DNA of 64,000 nt from Plutella xylostella (lineage: Eukaryota; Arthropoda; Insecta; Lepidoptera; Plutellidae). This document shows, one piece after another, positions 34,584 through 45,443 of this stretch. The DNA is taken from contig NC_063992.1 in assembly GCF_932276165.1 (NCBI RefSeq), positions 1,622,001 to 1,686,000 on the forward strand. The letters are read 5' to 3'. The notes under the pieces were generated by a model, which worked only from the letters and a program-made list of their open reading frames with translations, was not told the DNA's origin and ran no database searches. The translations under genes and the position numbers were made by a program. Each line of letters opens with the position of its first letter. The stretch's first letter is position 1.

Positions 34584-35151
34584 TGTTCGCGATATTAAAT
34601 AATTCAACAATGTTCTCGTATGTTCTAGTTATAAGTGTGTGTAATAGTTATTATATGTATAGCGTATAGTTAGATTAGTTGCTAACAACAGATAGTTCGA
34701 TTACCTTCGCGGAGGTTCTGGAACATTCCATCATTTTCTCGAAGTTTCCACAACGTTCTAGAAAAGTTTGTATAGTATAGATAGATCCACAATAGTCTAG
34801 TAGTTTCTAGAAAAATGGTTAGGGAATGTTCCACAACGTCCGCGAACTTTCTAGATGCTAAGTTAGGTACTTATAGTTAGTAGATAAGTATGGATTGTTC
34901 TACCTTCTTAGTAATAATAATAATAAATAGTGTAACCTCGAGCATCTCTGGAACTTTCGGGAAGATCGCTCGCCGGCCTATATAAAGCGAGGTGTCCGGC
35001 GCACATTAAGTTCAGTTCTAATAGAAAGCTCGAACAGTGAACAACTCCAGAGACACTCGAGGTGAATAGTGAAAATTAATACTGGTGTTTTCTTTGAATT
35101 CGTACCACCCGGCATTCGTGTTAGTTGTGAGTCGTGTCGAAGGGGCTCACA
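34584..35151 (+). repeat. 5' LTR of the BEL/Pao element
   Basis: It starts TGTTCGCGATATT and ends AAGGGGCTCACA. A TATA box (CCTATATAAAGCG) at about 34977 probably drives transcription starting some 30 bases later. Confidence 0.95.
34977..34986 (+). promoter_or_regulatory. TATA box in the 5' LTR
   Basis: CTATATAAAG in a GC-rich setting, repeated at the same place in the 3' LTR (about 41396). Confidence 0.65.
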
Positions 35152-35155
35152 TTTA

Positions 35156-35173
35156 TGGTCCTTCGTGAAACCG
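35156..35173 (+). promoter_or_regulatory. probable tRNA primer-binding site
   Basis: TGGTCCTTCGTGAAACC lies four bases after the LTR. It starts with TGG, as required to pair with the CCA end of a tRNA. I cannot name the tRNA from memory. It overlaps an in-frame ATG at 35155, which is one reason to prefer the next ATG as the start of gag. Confidence 0.5.
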
Positions 35174-35190
35174 GATTGGAAGTTAAGAAG

Positions 35191-38100
35191 ATGCCTGTAA
35201 CGAGGTCTCAGAAGTCGTACGCAGTGAAGAGGACTACGGACGAGACATCTGCCGTCTCCACGACGAGGTCTGCAGATGCAACGCAGTACGCATCGGCATC
35301 GGGTGCAACCACAGGAGGTACACCAGGTCCACAACCGCCGTCAGAGCCGACGACGGAGACGCTGACCCCTCCATTGTTGCCACCCTGCGCTATAGTCGCC
35401 GGTGCCACAACTGCCGTTGCCCCCACCGCCGCAGTCAGCACTGAAGTTGATAGTGTCGAGTCAACATCGACGAAACAGGGAAGATTACGTCTTCCAAGTT
35501 CATCGCACTCCACTGCTTCTAGTTCACGGCGAAAAGAATTAGCCCAGGCCCGCTTGGAAGCTCTTGAGAAACGAAAACGCGCGGCGGAAGCTAACGCTCA
35601 GGTGGCCATAATTGCCGCCAAAGCTAAAGCTGAGGCAGCTACATTTGACGCTGACTTGGCTGCAGCCAAGGTCGCCATACTAGAGGAAGACTCGGAAGAG
35701 GAGCAGATAGAACCAGATGATGAAACCATAAAAGAAGCGCGCACGTCCGAGTGGGTTCGGAAAAGTACACTCGCAGTCACGTCACAAGACGTCGTCGCGT
35801 GCGAAGTCCCGCCTGAACCTGCGGGAAATGTTGTCGCCAGTAGAGTAACGCCTAATTCAGCAGGGAAAACAGTTGCCTGCCAAGTTCTGACTGAACCTGC
35901 AGGACCAGGATGCCATGCTGAACGAGCAGCCATAACCGAAGACCCAAGGAGCGTACACCATGCGCCAGAGAAGCCCACGAACGTTAGGGCTATCGAACCT
36001 GCTATTGTGAAACAGGACTACCAAGATCTTGCAGCTGCCATAGGCTCTGCTGTTGCTCGCTCCATACAGCCTATTGGTACAGTTTCTGCACGAATAGTGG
36101 AATTACCGAACTTTAATGGTGCATCATCGGATTGGTTGCCATTTAAAAGAGCCTTTGAAGAATCTGAGTACCAACTAAGTGAACAAGAGAATCTAGCAAG
36201 ATTGCGTAAAAGTCTGCGTGGTCTTGCTAGAGACGCAGTGCACTGTCTATTTGTTGGGTCGACAACTGCGCGGGAAGTCATGGAGCTTTTAGAAGCCCGA
36301 TTCGGCCGACCAGAAGCGATTGCCATAGCTGAATTGAATAAGCTACGTAGCCTGCCGAAACTATCCGCCAACCCGAGTGACATCTGCGTATTCGCGTCAA
36401 AAGTTATAAATGTCACGGCCACTATACGGGCACTTGAGAATCCACAACATTTGTGTAACGCGGAAGTCGTGCGAACAGTCGTGGAAAAGATGCCGTCTGC
36501 CGTACAGTTCCAGTACTACAAGTTCAACAAAGAGCAACCTAAAGGCCAACCTAACCTCATCACGTTGGCTAACTTCTTTAAACTAATGACCAGTGAAGTT
36601 GGTGAATTCGCTCCAGCGGAAATGATTAGTGCTGAAGACCGGCGGGAGCCTCATTCGAGAAAACCACAGCGAAGTTATCACGTCACAGACACATCGACGG
36701 CTTCCAACACGCTTACTACGTGTCCGGTCTGCAAACAAGAGCACAGCATCACCGATTGCACCAAGATGAAGAAAGCCAGCGTACAAGAAAGATGGAACTT
36801 GGCCAAAACACACAAGCTGTGCTTCCGCTGTCTAAGAGTTCGACGGTTTCGGCACATTTGTAAGTTGAAGAGATGTGACATTAATGGGTGCCGATCTTCA
36901 CATCATCCAATGTTGCATGATGATATTGCAAAGACAACGCACAGTGAAACAACGACCGTCAACGCTGTGACGACAACGAAGACAGTAGAAAAAGTGAACA
37001 ATGTGTCAGGGCTGCTAAAGATTTTGCCAGTGCAAGTGTCGGGTCCAAAAGGCGTGGTTGACACTTTCGCCTTACTTGACGACGGTTCAACGTGCACCAT
37101 AATAGAATCAGCAACCGCCGAGGAAATTGGTGCTGAGGGTCCAACAATGCCACTAATAGCTGAAGGAGTCGGTGGTGCACAGATACGAGCATGTGATTCA
37201 AGGAAAGTACGTTTTCATATAAGTGGTCGTAACACTGAACGGCGTGAGATTACTGCGAGAACAATGGATAATCTCAATCTGTCACCACAAGCCGTTTCAC
37301 GGCGTGTCATCCAAGATTGTCCTCATCTGCAAGGTTTAGAAAGTCTGCTTCTTCATCAAAATGGGAAGCCAACAATCCTGGTGGGCCAAGATAACTGGGA
37401 TTTGCTCCTGGCTTATGAACTTCGAAGCGGAGACAAAAGCCAACCGGTAGCCTCACGTACTGAACTAGGATGGGTTCTCCATGGAGTGAGTCAACTTAGA
37501 ACTGCAGAAGAAGTGCATCGTATCTCTCACATACAGAATCATCAAGAAGAAACTATGGAGATATTGATGAAAGAACACTTTGCACTAGAATCCCTGGGAG
37601 TAGAACCTAAACGTTCCTACAACGACACAGATCGGCGTGCACTGCAGCTTCTCGAGGACAATACTAAGAGTCTACCGGCGGGAGGCTATGAAACCAGATT
37701 GCTGTGGAAAGATCTCGATTACAAACCACCTAATAATTACGAGTCAGCTTTAAGACGCCTTGAACTTTTAGAGAAAAAACTGGACAAAAATGCTGATTTG
37801 AAACGACGGTACAAAGCTCAACTGCAGGTATTGATAGACCAAGGCTACGCTGAACGTGCACCTGAAACAAAGCCTGAGAGATTATGGTACTTGCCTCATT
37901 TTCCGGTAATCAATCCGCAAAAACCTGAAAAACTACGCATAGTCCACGATGCTGCAGCTAAGACTCGAGGTATCAGTTTAAATGACATGCTCTTGTCTGG
38001 ACCAGATATGCTCCAATCTCTACCGGGAGTATTGATGCGCTTTCGTCAACGTCCCGTAGCCGTAACGGCTGATATTAAAGATATGTTTCTACGGATTCAA

Positions 38101-40971
38101 GTGGTAGAAAACGATCGTGACATGCAACGATTTCTATGGAGAGATGATCGCAGAGAAGGAATGCCAGATGAATACCGTATGAAAAGTGTTATTTTTGGGG
38201 CCACGTCTTCACCATGCACAGCCATTTTCGTGAAAAACCACAACGCTGAAGAATTCAAGTCAATATATCCTGAAGCTTCAAGAGCAATCATAAGAAATCA
38301 TTATGTTGATGATTTTTTGGCCAGTTTTAATGATGAAAACGAAGCAATGAAGACGTCATCACAAGTGGCTCAGATACACACTCAGGCAAATTATTTTTTA
38401 CAACGCTGGGCATCAAATTCAGTGAAAGTGCTTGAAAAACTCGCACCTGGATGCAGCGGGAAGATAGTACATCTTGATCCTGAGAAAATACTGGGTATGA
38501 TCTGGAACCCAGAGAAGGATACGCTTTCGTTCAATGTTAATCGGGCCAAGATAGCGGAAGATATCTTGAATGGAAGCAGAACTCCTACAAAACGAGAAGC
38601 CTTAAGGACGGTCATGTCTATATTTGACCCACTTGGCCTTGCAACTCCGATCACAGTACAAGCAAAGCGTATACTTCAAGACACGTGGAGATCCGGGATC
38701 AATTGGGATACAGAACTACAGCAAGCAGAAGCAGAGTCATGGCGAAAATGGATGGAACATGTACAATCGTTACCACTGTTGGAAATACCACGGTGTTACA
38801 AGCAACTACATAGAGCTGCACATATCGAGTTGCACACGTTCGTCGATGCTAGTTCCACAGCCTACGCAGCTGCAGTCTACTGGCGAGTTAGAGATGAAAA
38901 AGGAGGAATCCATGTCTCACTGATTAATGGTAAGAGCCGAGTCGCACCGTTGAAGACCGTGTCTATTCCACGACTTGAACTTCAAGCTGCTGTATTGGGA
39001 TGCCGACTCGCTCAGACATCTATAGACGAACACGACTTCAGTCCTGCACGTCGAGTGTACTGGTCCGATTCCCGGACAGTATTGGCATGGATACGCAATG
39101 GCCCGCGAGTATACAAACCCTTCGTCGCACATAGAGTAGCTGAAATAGCCGAGTCAACGAAAACCAACGAGTGGCGATGGGTCTCAACCAGGGAAAACGT
39201 TGCAGACGATGCTACCAGGGAACCACCGTCTAGTTTCTCGTCACATCACCGCTGGTATCAAGGCCCCGAATTTCTATATCTACCTGAATCGGAATGGCCA
39301 AAAGAAGAAGAAGAAACTCCTCCAGCGGAAACAATAGAAGAAGAGCGGGTACACGTCTTAGCGTCAACAGCTAAATTGAAAGAATCCCTTCCGCTAGAAA
39401 CTAATTTCTCCAGTTGGTTACGCCTGCAACGAGCAACAGCCCGAGTGTTGCAATTCATTGAGTTACTACGAAAAAAGGAAACATGCGCTGTAGCTCGAAA
39501 ACGTACGATGAAAATTGAAAGAGATGACCCAACTTGGAAAAATAAAAAAGCTACATCAAAACCACAACCGCCGACTAAGTATAGAATGAGAAATCTGAAA
39601 TTAATACCGATTCCAGCTGACATTATGAATCGTGCAGAGCAAATATGGGTACGCGCACAGCAAGAAGAGGTTTTCTCCGAAGAAATAGAAATGCTGCGCA
39701 AAGAGAAAAACCCATCATCGTCCAGTCGTCTACGCCTGCTAGCCATATTTTTAGATAGTGAAGGTATCATTCGAATACGATCAAGAGTTGCAGTTGCAGA
39801 AAATATTACTGCAAATCAGAAGGAGCCAGCAGTCTTAGATGGAAATCATAAGTGGACCCGACTTTACATCAATTGGATTCATAAGCAACTACATCATGGT
39901 GGTTTTGAGATAACAACCAATGAAATTCGACAGCAATACTGGATCTTAAGGCTGCGCCACGCTGTTCGTAGTGAAATTCGAAACTGCCAATACTGCCGCA
40001 TAAGGGCCGCCAAGCCAGCGTGGCCTTCTACGGGGAATCACCCTCACAATCGTTTGGCTCATCATCAACGACCCTTTACATATACAGGGTTGGATTGTTT
40101 CGGACCATTAACCGTAACTGTTGGACGGAGCCATCAGAAGCGCTACGGAGTGCTTTTTACCTGCTTAACTACCAGGGCTGTACACATTGAAGTCGCAGGC
40201 GGACTTAGTACAGATTCGGCAATAATGGCGTTACGTCGATTCATAAGCAGAAGGGGATGCCCTACTGAATTGTGGTCAGATCAAGGATCCAATTTTAAAG
40301 GCGCTGACATCGAACTACGTAAATCAGCGCAAGAGGCACTTCAAGAGGAGGCATCGGTACGGGCAATCAAGTGGAGGTTTATACCACCGAGCGCACCTTT
40401 CATGGGCGGTGCATGGGAGCGGTTAGTGCGGAGCGTGAAAACAGCACTTCATGTAACGCTGAATCAACAAGCCCCCAAAGAGGAAGTCCTGAACACCTTG
40501 CTCATCGAGGTCGAGTACACGTTGAACTGCCGACCGTTGACACACGTGTCTACATCACCCGAAGATGAAGAAGCTCTAACCCCTAATCACTTTTTACTAG
40601 GCGGACCATCACGTGTACCACTGCCTGGTACCTTCATCGAAGGCGATGTATCTGGCAGGAAGATGTGGCGTGTCAGCCAGAAATTAGCGAACAACTTCTG
40701 GACACGTTGGTTAAGAGAGTACTTGCCAGAACTTCAATACCGCCGCGACCCTCGAGCAAAAGGAGCTATCCGCCTTAACGATTTAGTTCTGATAGCTGAC
40801 AATTGTCTGCCAAGGAATGTGTGGCCACGAGGCATTGTCATAGCGGTTTATCCAGGCCCGGACGGTGAAGTACGTGCTGTTGATGTTCGAACAAGTAAAG
40901 GAGTCCTGCGACGCCCTACTAAAAAACTGGTAATCTTACCCTGCCACGATGATGTCGACGCGAACACGTAG
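35191..40971 (+). CDS. BEL/Pao gag-pol polyprotein (about 1926 aa)
   Basis: One open frame encodes the capsid and enzymes for copying and inserting the element. I chose ATG 35191 because the ATG at 35155 overlaps the primer site; either is possible. Approximate residue positions from 35191: Ala/Glu-rich coiled region 120-180; gag domain (DUF1759-like) 305-450; Cys/His zinc region starting CPVC near 511; aspartic protease motif LLDDGST near 628; reverse transcriptase 900-1100 with active site YVDD near 1038; RNase H 1215-1350 (FVDAS, RLEL, WSDS, ADDATR); integrase zinc motif near 1566 (LHHGG..CQYC); DDE core (GLDCFGP near 1634, WSDQGSNF near 1697, GGAWERL near 1741); C-terminal DUF5641-like domain to the end. 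All catalytic motifs look intact. Confidence 0.95.
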   Translation: MPVTRSQKSYAVKRTTDETSAVSTTRSADATQYASASGATTGGTPGPQPPSEPTTETLTPPLLPPCAIVAGATTAVAPTAAVSTEVDSVESTSTKQGRLRLPSSSHSTASSSRRKELAQARLEALEKRKRAAEANAQVAIIAAKAKAEAATFDADLAAAKVAILEEDSEEEQIEPDDETIKEARTSEWVRKSTLAVTSQDVVACEVPPEPAGNVVASRVTPNSAGKTVACQVLTEPAGPGCHAERAAITEDPRSVHHAPEKPTNVRAIEPAIVKQDYQDLAAAIGSAVARSIQPIGTVSARIVELPNFNGASSDWLPFKRAFEESEYQLSEQENLARLRKSLRGLARDAVHCLFVGSTTAREVMELLEARFGRPEAIAIAELNKLRSLPKLSANPSDICVFASKVINVTATIRALENPQHLCNAEVVRTVVEKMPSAVQFQYYKFNKEQPKGQPNLITLANFFKLMTSEVGEFAPAEMISAEDRREPHSRKPQRSYHVTDTSTASNTLTTCPVCKQEHSITDCTKMKKASVQERWNLAKTHKLCFRCLRVRRFRHICKLKRCDINGCRSSHHPMLHDDIAKTTHSETTTVNAVTTTKTVEKVNNVSGLLKILPVQVSGPKGVVDTFALLDDGSTCTIIESATAEEIGAEGPTMPLIAEGVGGAQIRACDSRKVRFHISGRNTERREITARTMDNLNLSPQAVSRRVIQDCPHLQGLESLLLHQNGKPTILVGQDNWDLLLAYELRSGDKSQPVASRTELGWVLHGVSQLRTAEEVHRISHIQNHQEETMEILMKEHFALESLGVEPKRSYNDTDRRALQLLEDNTKSLPAGGYETRLLWKDLDYKPPNNYESALRRLELLEKKLDKNADLKRRYKAQLQVLIDQGYAERAPETKPERLWYLPHFPVINPQKPEKLRIVHDAAAKTRGISLNDMLLSGPDMLQSLPGVLMRFRQRPVAVTADIKDMFLRIQVVENDRDMQRFLWRDDRREGMPDEYRMKSVIFGATSSPCTAIFVKNHNAEEFKSIYPEASRAIIRNHYVDDFLASFNDENEAMKTSSQVAQIHTQANYFLQRWASNSVKVLEKLAPGCSGKIVHLDPEKILGMIWNPEKDTLSFNVNRAKIAEDILNGSRTPTKREALRTVMSIFDPLGLATPITVQAKRILQDTWRSGINWDTELQQAEAESWRKWMEHVQSLPLLEIPRCYKQLHRAAHIELHTFVDASSTAYAAAVYWRVRDEKGGIHVSLINGKSRVAPLKTVSIPRLELQAAVLGCRLAQTSIDEHDFSPARRVYWSDSRTVLAWIRNGPRVYKPFVAHRVAEIAESTKTNEWRWVSTRENVADDATREPPSSFSSHHRWYQGPEFLYLPESEWPKEEEETPPAETIEEERVHVLASTAKLKESLPLETNFSSWLRLQRATARVLQFIELLRKKETCAVARKRTMKIERDDPTWKNKKATSKPQPPTKYRMRNLKLIPIPADIMNRAEQIWVRAQQEEVFSEEIEMLRKEKNPSSSSRLRLLAIFLDSEGIIRIRSRVAVAENITANQKEPAVLDGNHKWTRLYINWIHKQLHHGGFEITTNEIRQQYWILRLRHAVRSEIRNCQYCRIRAAKPAWPSTGNHPHNRLAHHQRPFTYTGLDCFGPLTVTVGRSHQKRYGVLFTCLTTRAVHIEVAGGLSTDSAIMALRRFISRRGCPTELWSDQGSNFKGADIELRKSAQEALQEEASVRAIKWRFIPPSAPFMGGAWERLVRSVKTALHVTLNQQAPKEEVLNTLLIEVEYTLNCRPLTHVSTSPEDEEALTPNHFLLGGPSRVPLPGTFIEGDVSGRKMWRVSQKLANNFWTRWLREYLPELQYRRDPRAKGAIRLNDLVLIADNCLPRNVWPRGIVIAVYPGPDGEVRAVDVRTSKGVLRRPTKKLVILPCHDDVDANT

Positions 40972-40983
40972 GATACAGCTACA

Positions 40984-41002
40984 AGAGCTGCGGCGGGAGT
41001 AA
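40984..41002 (+). promoter_or_regulatory. polypurine tract before the 3' LTR
   Basis: GAGCTGCGGCGGGAGTAA, purine-rich and directly before the LTR start, fits the plus-strand primer site. Confidence 0.5.
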
Positions 41003-41570
41003 TGTTCGCGATATTAAATAATTCAACAATGTTCTCGTATGTTCTAGTTATAAGTGTGTGTAATAGTTATTATATGTATAGCGTATAGTTAGATTAGTTG
41101 CTAACAACAGATAGTTCGATTACCTTCGCGGAGGTTCTGGAACATTCCATCATTTTCTCGAAGTTTCCACAACGTTCTAGAAAAGTTTGTATAGTATAGA
41201 TAGATCCACAATAGTCTAGTAGTTTCTAGAAAAATGGTTAGGGAATGTTCCACAACGTCCGCGAACTTTCTAGATGCTAAGTTAGGTACTTATAGTTAGT
41301 AGATAAGTATGGATTGTTCTACCTTCTTAGTAATAATAATAATAAATAGTGTAACCTCGAGCATCTCTGGAACTTTCGGGAAGATCGCTCGCCGGCCTAT
41401 ATAAAGCGAGGTGTCCGGCGCACATTAAGTTCAGTTCTAATAGAAAGCTCGAACAGTGAACAACTCCAGAGACACTCGAGGTGAATAGTGAAAATTAATA
41501 CTGGTGTTTTCTTTGAATTCGTACCACCCGGCATTCGTGTTAGTTGTGAGTCGTGTCGAAGGGGCTCACA
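41003..41570 (+). repeat. 3' LTR of the BEL/Pao element
   Basis: Same 568-bp sequence as the 5' LTR by eye. Followed by GATTG, the right copy of the target duplication. Confidence 0.95.
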
Positions 41571-41979
41571 GATTGTTTAGCCATTATAGCCGTGGTTGGC
41601 GAATTGTATGCTTGAGGCTTGAACTACCATGTAAAAGTGATTCCTGGCTTCTTATTATAATAAAGGGGAATGGCCACACATTCACACGTAATGCCCGGAC
41701 CGGGAGCCAAAACGGGCACTTGTAAATTTCGCCCGTGACGTAAAAGCATACACTGAAGTTACAGCTGAAAATGTGTACAGTAACGATAACACTTCATGTG
41801 CTATAGGTACTGTATACGGTCGCAAGACATAATAATAAAATAATAATGTCTCAATTATACACGCTATTGAGGATAAAATTGAAAATATTAACAATTAGGG
41901 TAAGGTCATAGCTCATTAGAGCGGTACCCACTCTGCACCGCATCGTTTCCTGTGAAAAGTATTCTTTAACAGGCCGTGT

Positions 41980-42101
41980 AGCACAGGGCGCTAATAAGAC
42001 GTGATAAAAGTTCTCCGTCGCGCTCACTCTTGACTCTGCGCGATGTGAGTGACGGCGATGCAAAACTTTTGTCACGTCTTAAATGCGCCCCGTACTAGCC
42101 C
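41980..42101. repeat. GGGCTAGCAC foldback family copy
   Basis: GCTAATAAGACGTGATAAAAG pairs with CTTTTGTCACGTCTTAAATG; ends CCCCGTACTAGCCC. Closest by eye to the copy at 27981-28101. Confidence 0.65.
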
Positions 42102-42129
42102 TTCTGGACTTCACCGGATCATCTCAGTT

Positions 42130-43334
42130 GTAAGGCCTATAACGCACTAGCGGCCTGCCGCGATGCGGTATGCCGATGCGGCAGGCCGCAGTATATACGG
42201 TCAGCCGTAACGGCACGCCGTATTCCGGCTAACCGTATGGTCTTGGCTCACTGCGGTCTGCCGCAATCGTCAGTGCTTCTAGAAATATTGCACATGATGG
42301 ACGTTGAGGAAGTTGCGGCAGTCATTTATTTATATCATCGTTTTATTATATTATATTTTATTATATTAACATTTTAACTTTTTATTTCTGTCTGCATAAT
42401 CAGCGCATTTGCTATCCCATATTGCGGGGCGTACTTTTATTTCTAAAATGAACTTTTCTGTATCAAAATCCATGACGCGCACGAGTAGTGTCTAGCGCGT
42501 GAAACAAGCGACGACGGACTGGCGGGCGTCGTTGGATTTCTTCTGCGCCCGTGAGGGCGCAGGCTTCGGGCCTATGAGGGAGCCCTCTTTGCCCGGGCTT
42601 CTTCTCCAGGGCCAACTAGCTCCTGGGTCCGGGGGGCCGCCTGTTCAGCAGGCGGCGTCTGGTTGGTCATCTGCGTCTCGGTGAGCCGCCGCATCGACTG
42701 GCTGCCGACGACAGCAGCTCACGAGGGAATGTCAGGTCCGGTGGATCGACTCAGGGAGCCCCTCTTGTCAGCTGAGAGCCGACAGCTAGGGCTCCCGAGG
42801 ATCAGGTGTCTCGTCAGGTGTAGTATCGACTCAGGGAGCCACTTCGTCGGCTGGTGCCAACAGAAGGAGCTCCCGAGGATATGGTCTGCCATTGTCTGGC
42901 CGGTCGTAGGTCGGGGCGATGTCGTGGAGGTGTTCGTGCGGCCCGTTGTCGGCGCGGTCGTACATTCGACGCGCCAGACGGACCACAAACTCCTCCAACG
43001 GCTCGATCTTGAGGTCGCGGGCGATCACATCATTTCTGACGTACCGCCCGGCCCCGACGATGGTCCTCAGGGTCAGGTTCTGCTGCGCCTGGAGCCTCTA
43101 CTGGCGGGCGGGACGCGGCGTTTGCGACTACCGCGCCGAGTGCGTGGTGGGGATGCGGCGCGCCGCATCATTCAACCGGCGCGGCTCGTCGCAGCTCCGG
43201 AACAACCGGAGCGGTTGACGGCTAGCCGCAAATCAGTGCGTCGTTATCGTGCGGTTTCATGTACTAATCGATGTGCGGCCTACCGCAACGGCACGCCGCA
43301 TGGCGGCCAACCGCTAGTGCGTTATAGGCCTAAG
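42130..43334. mobile_element. TAA-flanked inverted-repeat element (Harbinger-like) with LINE inside
   Basis: Left GGCCTATAACGCACTAGCGG and right (inverted) CCGCTAGTGCGTTATAGGCC are perfect 20-bp inverted repeats, each flanked by TAA. Subterminal parts are full of TGCCGC/GCGGCA repeats. No Harbinger transposase is seen; the interior is occupied by the 3' end of a LINE. Confidence 0.75.
42500..43125 (-). pseudogene. Jockey/R1-like LINE ORF2 end and 3' UTR
   Basis: On the minus strand, LTLRTIVGAGRYVRNDVIAR continues into LEEFVVRLARRMYDRADN and ends at about 42831 in PRELLL-type residues. This is the usual C-terminal end of Jockey/R1-clade ORF2. Only the last 90 or so residues remain, so it is 5'-truncated. 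The 3' UTR includes a diverged doubling of about 75 bp (GACTCAGGGAGCC at 42747 and 42827). Ends are estimates. Confidence 0.65.
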
Positions 43335-44632
43335 CCCTCCACGCGCCGACGCCGACCGCGGGTGGACCACTCGGTGACAACTCTGGAGATCATCCTTACA
43401 TTTATCGTAAAATTATGACATCAACTATCATAACATAACCAATATAGCGTTATCATAGAAGTATCGCTTCTGTTAACCTCAGTAGCTGTGCCTGTCTACT
43501 CTTTGGTAATGGCCTCTCACCTTAAATTCAGAGTCAGGTCGCGGTCGCACGCACGTCTCATAATGAACTAATGAATCTGTGGAGGCGCCTGAACCGCTCT
43601 AATTGCATCTCTACTACAATTGAATTAACGCGCATTATTGTACCACTCTACGCACGAAATTATATTGCCTTCTTGGTGTGGTAGTAGTGGGAGAGGAGAA
43701 GTGACACTACTTTAAAGAGAAATATTTCTGAATAGTTTGGTTATTATCATTATTATAATTATAAAGGTAAGAATATAATATTATTATTAAATTACGGAAT
43801 GGGCTGGGTACCTAATAAGTAGGAATCCTTTTCATAACTAGCGTAGGATTACTATAATAATATGCTTACAATTATCTAGATTCAAGACGTTCGTTTAGTG
43901 CATTGAGCTGATTCTTATACCAATTAGTGAACAAAATGAAAGCAGGAAAATAGATGAATTTTATTTTTTCTAAACCCCCTCACCGTAAAATCACCAAAAT
44001 GTTAAAATGTCAGGAAAAAGGTAACGGCGATACGGCTTACGATTTGTACCAATGTACAGCGAGTCAAGGCGACCCCCGACTATCCCTTCGGGGATTACCT
44101 ACAAACGTGAGCATATGTAGCAAGAATGTTTTATACGAGTATGTATTTTAATAAGTATTTCCTGGGAATCGTTACCATTCACTTGGAAAAGCAAAAACTT
44201 TATCAAAGGGATGCGATTGATCGCTGTACCTACTCTTCTAAGGATGGCAGGGTTTATAAAAGGTTCCTTTTTGCGAAAATAAGGTAAAATGAAGTAAGAT
44301 CTGAACATAAATGATTCAGATAGAGGATCGCTCGTGATCCATATAATTATAATAAATAATATTAATTTTATAAGCAAATGTTGTCTATAGATAAATACGG
44401 ACAATATTTACTAGTTTAACTGAAAGCATTTCCTAGAATCATACCCTTTGGTCTGACATATAATGATCTAAATAGAAACTATGTTTACGGTACCTACCTA
44501 GAATACCTAGATACCATCAGGTAATAAACCTTCTGATGGTTCTGTTTCATAAATTTGTTTATTTAAATCTATTTCTAGCTTGCTTTAACAGTATAGCATC
44601 ATAGCAAAACAGCAATACAAAGATTTAAAATA

Positions 44633-44962
44633 TGAGCAGACGGTGCGTTGCGGCGCCGTACCGCAGAGATTTCGCCGTGTCAGTGGGCACACGAGCGGTG
44701 CGGCGCCGCAACGTTGTTATGCCGCAGCGGCGCCGTAGCAGCGTTGGACACTCTGTTAATGTATGTCCTTCCTTGTGACGCAAAACAACTGAGCTCCGAC
44801 GTCGCAACGCACTCTCAGCTCCCCGCCTCGTCTTGGCCTCGTCTCCCCGCAAGTCCGGTGCGGCGCCGGAGCGCACAGTTATTTCTATGTAAAACGACGC
44901 AACGACTCCGCTCCGGCGCCGCACCACCGCCGCACCGCCACCGCAACGCATCGTGTGCTCTT
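44633..44962. repeat. GC-rich foldback MITE
   Basis: Left GAGCAGACGGTGCGTTGCGG pairs with the reverse of CCGCAACGCATCGTGTGCTC on the right, and inner GGTGCGGCGCC motifs recur on both arms. Open frames here are by-products of the high GC content. Confidence 0.7.
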
Positions 44963-45198
44963 GCCCTTAGCCTCCCGTGTACAACACCACGGTTTTCTGA
45001 CTTTAAACTGAAATAAAAGACTGACGACTTTAAACTAAAGACGATAATTCTGACTTTACTCCCCATTCACACGGAATAACAATGTCAATAATCATCTCTA
45101 CCACACAAATCATCACAAATTAATGTATCTCATATGTAGATTATGTAGGTTATAAGTCCGCTTTCTGAGACTTTAATTTCATTTAATAATAATAATAA

Positions 45199-45443
45199 TA
45201 TGTGGGCACATCTCACACACGGCCATCCGACCCCAAACTAGGCAGAGCCTGTAGAATGGGTATCGGACAGCTGATATATTTACATAAATACAAAGATACA
45301 TATTAAATATAAATATCAATACCCAAGACCCGAGTACAATTATCTGTCTTTACTTTAAACAAATATCTGCCCCAGCCGGGAATCGAACCCGGGACCTTCG
45401 GCATAGCAGTCAGGGCCACTAACCACTACACCATTCGGCCGTA
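45199..45443 (-). mobile_element. tRNA-derived SINE, second body type
   Basis: The head has GTGTAGTGGTTAGTGGCC and B box GGTTCGATTCC, nearly the same as the SINE at 33084, but the body differs (GTCCGATACCCATTCTACAG) and it ends in a (TTA)n run. The two SINE types share a head and first body block. Confidence 0.75.

Larger units (their letters stand above)
34584..41570 (+). mobile_element. complete BEL/Pao LTR retrotransposon
   Basis: 6987 bp, bounded by two 568-bp LTRs in direct orientation (TG..CA ends) and a 5-bp target duplication GATTG (34579-34583 and 41571-41575). The two LTRs show no difference by eye, so insertion was very recent. One uninterrupted frame holds gag, protease, reverse transcriptase, RNase H and integrase. 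There is no env-like frame. It is probably able to move or was until very recently. Confidence 0.95.

Noticed and set aside
35208..39770. Several antisense open frames inside the BEL/Pao element
   Set aside because: They are shadows of the gag-pol frame and have no recognisable domains.
42663..43418. 251-residue plus-strand open frame
   Set aside because: It is the complement of a LINE end read on the minus strand, in GC-rich DNA that gives long chance frames.
44625..45066. Arg-rich open frames on both strands
   Set aside because: They arise from GCGGCGCC repeats of a foldback element and carry no protein-like pattern.
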